Positions 1 through 6,036 of a DNA stretch of 18,478 bases are shown here, in pieces. Under the pieces are notes generated by a model. It was not told the DNA's origin and ran no database searches. It saw only the letters and a program-made list of their open reading frames with translations. Position numbers and translations under genes: made by a program. The stretch spans positions 1 to 18,478 of the forward strand of contig JAISEW010000033.1 in assembly GCA_031263945.1 (NCBI GenBank). The letters are read 5' to 3'. This DNA comes from Gracilibacteraceae bacterium (GTDB lineage Bacteria > Bacillota > Desulfitobacteriia > Desulfitobacteriales > Syntrophobotulaceae). The stretch's first letter is position 1, and the number at the start of each line of letters is the position of its first letter.

Positions 1-1054
1 CGGCTTCAAGGCGGCCCTGACCCGCAGCATCAACGATTACGCCCGCAAGTCCAAGCTGCTGAAAGACAGCGAGGCCAATCTGAGCGGCGAGGACGTGCGC
101 GAAGGCCTGACCGCCATCCTGTCCATCAAGCTGCAGGACCCGCAGTTCGAGGGGCAGACGAAACCCAAGCTCGGCAACAGCGAAGTGCGTTCCGTCGTGG
201 ACGGCGCGGTCGGGGAAGCGCTGACGGTTTATTTTGAGGAAAATCCCTCCGTGGCGCGGCGGATCGTGGAAAAAGGGCTGCAAGCGGCGCGCGCCCGTAT
301 GGCCGCCCGGAAAGCCCGCGAACTCGTGCAGCGCAAAACGGCGCTGGGCAGCACTTCGCTGCCGGGGACGCTTTCCGACTGTTCCTGGAAAGACCCGGCC
401 TTTTGCGAGATTTTTCTCGTCGAGGGCAAAAGCGCGGGCGGCAGCGCCAAACAGGGCCGGGACAGCAAATTCCAAGCGATTTTGCCGCTCAGGGGCAAGA
501 TCCTCAACGTGGAAAAAGCCCGGCTGGACAAAATCCTGGCCAACGCGGAGATCCGCTCGATGATCACGGTTTTCGGCACGGGCATCTCCGAGAATTTTGC
601 CATAGAAAAAGCGCGTTACCATAAAATCGTCATCATGACGGACGCCGACGTGGACGGCTCCCATATCCGCATACTGCTGCTGACGTTTTTTTACCGCTAC
701 ATGCGCCCCCTCCTGGAAAATAACTATGTGTATATAGCCCAGCCGCCGCTGTTCAAAATATCGAAGGGGCAAACCGTGCGCTACGCCTACGAAGACGCGG
801 AACTGGAGCGCGTCCTCGGCGAAATCGGCAGGGACAGGGTGACGATCCAGCGCTATAAGGGTCTGGGGGAAATGAAGGCCGAGCAATTGTGGGACACGAC
901 GATGGATCCGGCCAAACGCACTTTGCTGCAAGTGAGCATAGACGACGCCATTCTGGCTGACGAATTGTTTACGATTCTCATGGGCGACCAGGTGGAGCCG
1001 CGCAAGGAATATATATACGCCCACGCGAAAGAAGTGACGAACCTGGATATTTAG
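1..1054 (+). CDS. gyrB: DNA gyrase subunit B, 3' portion (5' end outside window)
   Basis: This is the C-terminal 350 residues of the ATPase subunit of DNA gyrase, the cytoplasmic type IIA topoisomerase that introduces negative supercoils together with GyrA. The reading frame is open from base 2, so the gene continues upstream. The TOPRIM domain is complete. The first acidic motif reads VEGKSAGGSAKQGRD (Glu at 422-424) and the metal-binding motif DADVDGSH lies near 641-664. The C-terminal block includes RYKGLGEM, EQLWDTTMDP and LMGDQVEPR, and the protein ends in NLDI as GyrB proteins do. The spacing and the QGRD and RGKILNVEKAR motifs favour GyrB over ParE. One oddity is Lys at 428-430, where E. 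coli and S. aureus GyrB have Asp (EGDSAGG). The stop codon overlaps the rplI Shine-Dalgarno sequence, so the two genes are probably co-transcribed. No gyrA follows. Confidence 0.97.
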   Translation, partial: GFKAALTRSINDYARKSKLLKDSEANLSGEDVREGLTAILSIKLQDPQFEGQTKPKLGNSEVRSVVDGAVGEALTVYFEENPSVARRIVEKGLQAARARMAARKARELVQRKTALGSTSLPGTLSDCSWKDPAFCEIFLVEGKSAGGSAKQGRDSKFQAILPLRGKILNVEKARLDKILANAEIRSMITVFGTGISENFAIEKARYHKIVIMTDADVDGSHIRILLLTFFYRYMRPLLENNYVYIAQPPLFKISKGQTVRYAYEDAELERVLGEIGRDRVTIQRYKGLGEMKAEQLWDTTMDPAKRTLLQVSIDDAILADELFTILMGDQVEPRKEYIYAHAKEVTNLDI

Positions 1055-1063
1055 GAGGGCGGC

Positions 1064-1510
1064 ATGAAAATTATTTTGACGCGGGATGTTAAAGACCTCG
1101 GGAAAAAAGGCGATCTTTGCGACGTGGCGGACGGCTACGGGCGCAATTTTTTGCTGCCGCGCAAACTGGCCATCCCGGCGACGGAGGGCAACCGGCAGGA
1201 TCTGGCCCATAAGATAAAAAAAGAGGACGAGCGGCGGGCGCGGGAGCAGGAAGAAGCGGAAGCGCTGGCGGCGCGGTTGGGGGAAATCGTTCTCGTGCTG
1301 AAAGTCAAAACGGGGTCGGCCGGCCGCCTGTTCGGCGCCGTCACGAATAAGGAAATCGCCGATACGCTGGCCGAGCGCCACGGCGTGCGCGTAGACCGGC
1401 GCAAGATCGAAACCGGGGAGCCGCTGAAAACGGTCGGCGGCTATACGGCGGCGATAAAGCTGCATTCGGCGGTGACGGCGTCTTTGCGGATCGAAATCGA
1501 AGCGCTGTAA
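1064..1510 (+). CDS. rplI: 50S ribosomal protein L9
   Basis: L9 is a two-domain protein of the large ribosomal subunit that binds 23S rRNA at the base of the L1 stalk and helps maintain reading frame. The 148-residue product has the usual family length. The N-terminal signature is clear: MKIILTRDVKDLGKKGD, then VADGYGRNFLLPR and KLAIPAT (residues 1-43). A charged helical linker rich in Lys, Glu and Arg follows at about 45-75, then the C-terminal domain with GRLFGAVTNKEIAD. The ATG at 1064 is preceded by an AGGAGGG Shine-Dalgarno that overlaps the gyrB stop codon, with a 9-base intergenic gap. dnaB follows 12 bases downstream, an arrangement conserved in many Firmicutes. gdpP (yybT), which precedes rplI in Bacillus, is absent here and gyrB takes its place. 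Confidence 0.97.
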   Translation: MKIILTRDVKDLGKKGDLCDVADGYGRNFLLPRKLAIPATEGNRQDLAHKIKKEDERRAREQEEAEALAARLGEIVLVLKVKTGSAGRLFGAVTNKEIADTLAERHGVRVDRRKIETGEPLKTVGGYTAAIKLHSAVTASLRIEIEAL

Positions 1511-1522
1511 AGGGATCTGGGC

Positions 1523-2860
1523 ATGGAAAATCCGAAGATACCGCCGCATCACCTGGAGGCGGAGCAGGCGATTTTGGGTTCTCTGCTGCTGGACGCCAAA
1601 CGGGCCGGCGTCGTTTTTGAGTCGCTGCGGCCGGAGGATTTTTACCGTGACAATCACCGGCTGATTTTTGCCGCCATCGCGGAGATCTACGACCGCGGGG
1701 AACCGTGCGACCTCGTCACCGTGACGGAGCAGCTGAGTAAAGCCGGCGCCCTGGAGAGGATCGGCGGGATGGCCGCCGTGGCCCAGATAGCCCAGAGCGT
1801 GCCCTCGGCCGCCCACGCTGAGTATTACGCTCAGATCGTCGTGGAAAAATCCTTGCTGCGCGAACTGCTCCGCCTGGCCCAATTTGTGCAAGAACAGGGC
1901 TACCGGCCGGAAAAAGAAGCGCGGGAACTCTTGGATGAAGCGGAAAGACAGCTGCTGGACATCGCCCAGCGCCAGACGCGGAAGAATTTCGCCGTCATGC
2001 GGGAACTGCTGCAGGAGACAATCGACAAAATAGAGTATCTGTTTGAGCATCGCGGCACTCTGACGGGCGTCCCGTCGCATTTTCGCGATCTGGACCGCAT
2101 CACCTCCGGCTGGCAGGCTTCCGACCTCATCATCATCGCCGCCCGCCCTTCCATGGGCAAAACCGCGCTGGCCCTCAATATGATCCAGCACGCCGCCCTG
2201 AAATCGCAGAAGAAAGTGGCGCTTTTCAGCTTGGAGATGTCGCGGGAACAGCTGGTGCAGCGGATGCTCTGTTCCGAGTCGATGGTCGATCAGCAGAAGG
2301 TGCGCACCGGCGAGCTGACGGACGACGACTGGCGGCGGCTGACGGGCGCTCAGGCCCTGCTCGACGCGGCGGAGATCTACATCGACGACGCCGTGGGGGT
2401 GACGCTCGGCGATCTGCGTTCCAAGGCGCGGCGGCTGCAATTGGAATTGGAGCAGAAAAAAGAGCGCCTGGAGCTGATCGTGATCGATTATTTACAGCAG
2501 ATGGCCCTGGGCCGCCGGGCGGAAAACCGGCAGCAGGAAGTGGCCCAGATCTCGCGGGGCCTGAAAGCGCTGGCCCGCGAACTCAAAACGCCGGTCATCG
2601 CTCTCTCCCAGCTGAACCGCGGCGTGGAGGCGCGGCAGGAAAAGCGCCCCGTCATGTCCGATCTGCTGGAATCCGGCTCCATAGAGGCGGACGCCGACGT
2701 GGTCGCCTTTATTTACCGGGATGAATACTACAATCCCGATTCCGACAAGAAAGGGATCGCCGAGATCATCATCGCCAAGCACCGCAACGGGCCGGTGGGC
2801 ACGGTGGAGCTAGGTTTTTTGAAAGAATTTACAAAATTTGTAGATTTATCCAAGAGATAA
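1523..2860 (+). CDS. dnaB: Replicative DNA helicase DnaB
   Basis: This is the hexameric 5'-3' helicase that unwinds the chromosome at the replication fork and binds primase (called DnaC in Bacillus). The 445 residues match the family length. The N-terminal domain starts with PPHHLEAEQAILGSLLLD and contains EDFYRDNHRLIF. The RecA-like domain follows a linker near residue 150. Its Walker A motif is ARPSMGKT (Lys213), Walker B is in LELIVIDYLQQM, and NRQQEVAQISRGLK and ALSQLNRGVEAR follow. The arginine-finger motif KHRNGPVGTV is intact. One change stands out: the normally DLRESG motif reads DLLESG, with Leu at residue 382 (bases 2666-2668). In the Geobacillus enzyme that Arg belongs to the loop gripping single-stranded DNA. 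ATG 1523 is preceded by AGGGATC. No intein or host-loader gene is present. Confidence 0.97.
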   Translation: MENPKIPPHHLEAEQAILGSLLLDAKRAGVVFESLRPEDFYRDNHRLIFAAIAEIYDRGEPCDLVTVTEQLSKAGALERIGGMAAVAQIAQSVPSAAHAEYYAQIVVEKSLLRELLRLAQFVQEQGYRPEKEARELLDEAERQLLDIAQRQTRKNFAVMRELLQETIDKIEYLFEHRGTLTGVPSHFRDLDRITSGWQASDLIIIAARPSMGKTALALNMIQHAALKSQKKVALFSLEMSREQLVQRMLCSESMVDQQKVRTGELTDDDWRRLTGAQALLDAAEIYIDDAVGVTLGDLRSKARRLQLELEQKKERLELIVIDYLQQMALGRRAENRQQEVAQISRGLKALARELKTPVIALSQLNRGVEARQEKRPVMSDLLESGSIEADADVVAFIYRDEYYNPDSDKKGIAEIIIAKHRNGPVGTVELGFLKEFTKFVDLSKR

Positions 2861-2865
2861 GGAAA

Positions 2866-3003
2866 ATGAACTCATACACAAAATGGGATCCGCTGCGAAT
2901 GGTTTATCCCCATCTTTTTTTCGGGTACACGGCGGAGAATAAGGCGCTTTTTAAGGACCGTTTTGCGGAAATGGCGGCGAGAGCGGAATTTGGGGGCGGA
3001 TGA
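2866..3003 (+). CDS. Small ORF of 45 codons after dnaB, function unknown
   Basis: I do not recognise this product. The ORF starts with ATG five bases after the dnaB stop, behind a purine-rich AAGGAAA that could act as a weak ribosome-binding site overlapping the dnaB terminus. The peptide begins MNSYTKWDPLRMVYPHLFFG and continues with an amphipathic, Ala/Glu/Phe-rich tail ending in FGGG. It shows no signal peptide, transmembrane segment or cysteine pair. Codon use is less GC-biased at third positions in the first half than in dnaB or glmU. It may be a genuine translationally coupled small protein, the remnant of a longer gene, or a chance ORF in leader DNA. The tight spacing to dnaB is the main argument that it is translated. 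Confidence 0.35.
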   Translation: MNSYTKWDPLRMVYPHLFFGYTAENKALFKDRFAEMAARAEFGGG

Positions 3004-3111
3004 ACTGATTAATCAGCGTTTCCTTAGAGGAATCAGGACAGCCGCAACGAATTGTTACGGCGAAACTACAATTCAGGCGCGGACAGCCGCCCTGACTCGG
3101 AGGACAGATCC
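3004..3111 (+). promoter_or_regulatory. Structured leader before glmU (hairpins and repeated GGACAGCCGC)
   Basis: This 108-base non-coding stretch is dense in secondary structure. CTGATTAATCAG (3005-3016) is a perfect palindrome, and its left half can instead pair with a second AATCAG at 3031-3036. GCCGCAAC and GTTACGGC (3041-3061) form a stem with one mismatch. TCAGG-C-GCGG, loop ACAG, CCGC-CCTGA (3073-3095) forms a 9-bp stem with one bulge. The 10-mer GGACAGCCGC occurs at 3036 and 3081, and a third GGACAG overlaps the end of the Shine-Dalgarno (3102). The SD GGAGG (3099-3103) sits 8 bases from ATG 3112, directly after the last hairpin. The pattern suggests post-transcriptional control of glmU-prs, which is inference. 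No match to a known riboswitch class was recognised. Confidence 0.4.
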
Positions 3112-4488
3112 ATGGAAACGGAGACAGTGGCGGTGATTTTATCCGCGGGCCTGGGAACGCGGATGAGGTCCGCGCGGCCGAAAGCGCTGCACCTATTGGC
3201 GGGCAAACCTTTGGTGGAGCATGTTTTGGCGTTGGCAGCCTCGCTCGAGCCCGCCCGCGTCTATATCGTCCTCGGCCACGGCCGGGCGGAAGTGGAGGCG
3301 CGCGTCGGGGCGCGGGCGATCGCCGTGCCGCAGGAAAAACAATTGGGGACGGGGCACGCGCTCCGGCAGGCTATGCCGTTTATCGGCGACGAGGCGGACG
3401 TAATCGTCCTGAGCGCCGATCAGCCGCTGATCCGCCCGGAAAGTTTGCGGGCCTTGCTGGCGGAACGCCGGCGCGGGGCGGCGGCGGCGTTCTTGACGGC
3501 GGTAGTGGCGGCGCCGGCCGGATACGGACGGGTTTTACGCGACGCGGCGGGGGAGTTTAGCGGGGTGGCGGAGGAAAAAGACGCCACGCCGGCCCAGCGC
3601 GCCATCCGGGAAATCAACGCGGGGACATACTGTTTCGCGGCCGCGCCGCTCCGGGAGGCGCTGGCGGCTCTGGAACCGCGAAACGCTCAAGGGGAATATT
3701 ATCTGCCGGACGCGCTCGGGGCCATGCGCGCGGCCGGGCGGCGCGTGGCGACGGCGGCCGCGGAGGCGGAGGAGGCTCTGGGCGTGAACGACCGGCGACA
3801 ACTGGCCCAGGCGGAGGATATCCTGTACGCCCGCGTCCGCGACCGCTGGCTGGACGCCGGCGTGACTCTCTGCGCGCCGGAAACGATCCGCATCGGCCCG
3901 GATGTGGAATTGGCGCCGGACGTCACGATCTTGCCTTTTTCCATGCTCGGCGGCCGCACGCGGGTGGACGCCGGCGCGACCGTCGGCCCGTATACGGTGC
4001 TGGAGGACTGCGTGTGCGGCGCCGGGGCCGCCGTGGAGCAAAGCACGGCCCGTCAGGCTGTGATCGGGGCGGACTGTGTCGTCGGCCCCTACGCTTATCT
4101 CCGGCCGGGGACGGTATTGGCCGGGGGGGTCAAAATAGGGGATTTCGTCGAAGTCAAAAACAGCCGGATCGGCGAGGGGTCCAAAGTCCCCCACCTGAGT
4201 TATATCGGCGACGCGGAATTGGGCGCCGGCGTGAATATCGGCGCCGGCGCCATTACCTGTAATTTTGACGGGCACAGCAAACACCGCACCGCCATCGAGG
4301 ACGGCGCTTTTGTCGGCAGCAACGTGAATTTTGTCGCCCCGGTGCGGGTGGGACGGGGCGCGGTCGTCGGCGCCGGCTCCACGATCACCGCCGACGTGCC
4401 GCCGGGCGCTCTCGGGCTGGAACGCTCGGAACAGCGCGTCGTCCCGGATTGGGCGGGGGCGGCTCGGACAGACGCGAACTCACGCTAA
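3112..4488 (+). CDS. glmU: Bifunctional GlmU (GlcNAc-1-P uridyltransferase / GlcN-1-P acetyltransferase)
   Basis: GlmU makes UDP-N-acetylglucosamine, the precursor of peptidoglycan and, in diderms, lipid A. Its C-terminal domain acetylates glucosamine-1-phosphate and its N-terminal domain transfers UMP from UTP. The pyrophosphorylase domain opens with VILSAGLGTRMRSARPKALH, then has QLGTGHAL, SADQPLI, GYGRV, EEKDAT and EINAGTY. The left-handed beta-helix domain has the hexapeptide repeats and the acetyltransferase motif around KVPHLSYIGDAELG, NIGAGAITCNFDG and FVGSNVNFVAPV. The start at ATG 3112 is chosen because GGAGG lies 8 bases upstream and the length becomes 458 residues, like E. coli GlmU (456). 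A TTG at 3052 would add 20 residues with no family similarity and no SD. prs follows 15 bases downstream, as in Bacillus. A structured leader precedes the gene. Confidence 0.97.
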   Translation: METETVAVILSAGLGTRMRSARPKALHLLAGKPLVEHVLALAASLEPARVYIVLGHGRAEVEARVGARAIAVPQEKQLGTGHALRQAMPFIGDEADVIVLSADQPLIRPESLRALLAERRRGAAAAFLTAVVAAPAGYGRVLRDAAGEFSGVAEEKDATPAQRAIREINAGTYCFAAAPLREALAALEPRNAQGEYYLPDALGAMRAAGRRVATAAAEAEEALGVNDRRQLAQAEDILYARVRDRWLDAGVTLCAPETIRIGPDVELAPDVTILPFSMLGGRTRVDAGATVGPYTVLEDCVCGAGAAVEQSTARQAVIGADCVVGPYAYLRPGTVLAGGVKIGDFVEVKNSRIGEGSKVPHLSYIGDAELGAGVNIGAGAITCNFDGHSKHRTAIEDGAFVGSNVNFVAPVRVGRGAVVGAGSTITADVPPGALGLERSEQRVVPDWAGAARTDANSR

Positions 4489-4503
4489 AGGGAGGAAGTT
4501 TTG

Positions 4504-5448
4504 ATGTCAGGCCGGGAACTGAAGATTTTCTGCGGCAATTCCAACCGGGAATTGGCGGCGGAAATCAGCGATCATTTAGGTATCGCCTTGGGTAAAGCCA
4601 TCGTCAAACGTTTTCAGGACGGGGAAATCAGCGTGACCATCCAAGAAAGCGTCCGGGGGGCTGATGTGTTCGTGGTGCAGCCCACCTGCGCTCCGACCAA
4701 CGACAACCTGATGGAACTGCTGGTGATGATCGACGCGCTGCGGCGCGCCTCCGCCAGCCGGATAACGGCGGTGGTGCCTTATTATGGCTACGCGCGTCAG
4801 GAACGCAAGGCGCGGGCGCGGGAACCTATTTCCGCCAAACTGGTGGCCAATCTCATCGTGACGGCGGGCGCCGACCGCATGATGGCGATGGATCTGCATG
4901 CCCCGGCGATCCAGGGATTTTTTGACATACCCCTTGACCATTTGCCCGGCGACATGATCCTGGCCAATTATATCACTTCCAAAAAACTGGAAAATCTTTG
5001 CGTCGTCGCCCCCGATATCGGCGGGGTCGGGCGGGCGCGCAAATTTGCCGAGCGTATAGACGCCACGCTGGCCATCGTGGACAAACGCCGCCCGGAACCC
5101 AATGTCTCCGAAATCATGCATGTGATCGGCGAATTAGGCGACCGGACGGCGGTGCTGGTGGACGACATCATCGATACGGGCGGCACCATCGCTAACGCCT
5201 CCGTGGCCCTGACCCAGGCGGGGGCGCGCGAAGTTTACGCCTGCTGCACGCATCCGGTGCTTTCGCCGCGGGCTTTTGACAAGCTGAAAGGCTCCCGGAT
5301 CAAGGAGCTGATAGTCACGAATTCCATCCCCCTGAACCCGGAAATGCGGGAGGCCGTGCCGATCACGGTGCTTTCGGTCGCCGCCCTGCTCGGCGAGGCC
5401 ATCGTGCGCGTGCATGACGACCTTTCCATCAGCAAACTCTTTGGCTGA
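4504..5448 (+). CDS. prs: Ribose-phosphate pyrophosphokinase (PRPP synthetase)
   Basis: Prs transfers pyrophosphate from ATP to ribose-5-phosphate. The product, PRPP, feeds purine, pyrimidine, histidine, tryptophan and NAD synthesis. The 314-residue product is typical of class I enzymes. Visible motifs in order are the N-terminal KIFCGNSNRELA and FQDGEISV, QPTCAPTNDNLMEL, the ATP-site loop PYYGYARQERKARAREPISAK, the metal and phosphate-binding MDLHAPAIQGFFDIP, APDIGGVGRARKFAE, VDKRRPEPN, and the ribose-5-phosphate loop VDDIIDTGGTIA. I place the start at ATG 4504, 8 bases after GGAGG; the adjacent in-frame TTG at 4501 would add one residue. It sits 15 bases after glmU, and pth begins 3 bases after its stop, so glmU-prs-pth-mfd is very likely one operon. 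The ctc gene, which separates prs and pth in Bacillus, is missing. Confidence 0.97.
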   Translation: MSGRELKIFCGNSNRELAAEISDHLGIALGKAIVKRFQDGEISVTIQESVRGADVFVVQPTCAPTNDNLMELLVMIDALRRASASRITAVVPYYGYARQERKARAREPISAKLVANLIVTAGADRMMAMDLHAPAIQGFFDIPLDHLPGDMILANYITSKKLENLCVVAPDIGGVGRARKFAERIDATLAIVDKRRPEPNVSEIMHVIGELGDRTAVLVDDIIDTGGTIANASVALTQAGAREVYACCTHPVLSPRAFDKLKGSRIKELIVTNSIPLNPEMREAVPITVLSVAALLGEAIVRVHDDLSISKLFG

Positions 5449-5451
5449 CCC

Positions 5452-6036
5452 GTGAAGATCGTGGCCGGGCTGGGCAATCCGGGCGCCCAATACGCGGGGA
5501 CCCGCCATAACGTCGGTTTCATGGTTTTGCACCGCCTGACCGACGAGACGTTCCGTCCGGCTTTTCACGGCGAGTTGGCGGAGACGCGTCTGGAAAATGA
5601 AAAAATTTTGCTGTTCAAACCGCTGACCTATATGAACTTGAGCGGGCAGGCCGTAGCGCCTCTGGCCGCCTATTATAAAGTGAGCCCGGCGGATATCCTC
5701 GTGATCTGTGACGATATGGATCTGCCGCCCGGCCGCTTGCGTATGCGCGCCAAGGGCAGCGCCGGCGGGCATAACGGGCTCAAATCTATCATCGCCGCTC
5801 TCGGCGGGGAGGGATTCTGGCGCCTGCGCGTCGGCGTCGGGCGGTCGCTTTTTGACGACCCGGCCCGGCATGTCCTCAAGCGGTTTATGGCGGAGGAAAC
5901 GGAAACGATGGCCGCCGCCATGACCAGAGCGGCGGAAGCGGCGGTCCTCTGGTGCCGCGGCCGGGGCGGAGAAGCGATGAATATTTACAACCGGGATCCG
6001 TTAAACATTAGCGAGTCCAAGGCTGAAGAAATTTGA
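5452..6036 (+). CDS. pth: Peptidyl-tRNA hydrolase
   Basis: Pth releases peptides from peptidyl-tRNA that has dropped off the ribosome, recycling the tRNA; it is normally essential. The 194-residue product carries the standard family blocks: KIVAGLGNPGAQYAGTRHNVGF, with Asn9 and catalytic His19 (His20 in E. coli numbering), LLFKPLTYMNLSGQAV, VICDDMDLPPGRLRMRAKGSAGGHNGLKSI, and FWRLRVGVGR. The start is a GTG three bases after the prs stop, with no recognisable Shine-Dalgarno. Translation therefore probably depends on ribosomes finishing prs. The stop codon overlaps the mfd start by one base (TGATG). The tail after about residue 185 is a short, poorly conserved extension, as is common in this family. 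Confidence 0.96.
   Translation: MKIVAGLGNPGAQYAGTRHNVGFMVLHRLTDETFRPAFHGELAETRLENEKILLFKPLTYMNLSGQAVAPLAAYYKVSPADILVICDDMDLPPGRLRMRAKGSAGGHNGLKSIIAALGGEGFWRLRVGVGRSLFDDPARHVLKRFMAEETETMAAAMTRAAEAAVLWCRGRGGEAMNIYNRDPLNISESKAEEI

Noticed and set aside
3052..3111. 20-residue N-terminal extension of GlmU from a TTG
   Set aside because: It runs through the structured leader, has no SD, and would precede the conserved start of the family. ATG 3112 has GGAGG at ideal spacing.
3535..5871. Antisense frames of 245-249 codons opposite glmU, prs and pth (3535-4284 and 5134-5871)
   Set aside because: Both are shadows of well-conserved genes, cross gene boundaries, have biased composition and lack ribosome-binding sites.
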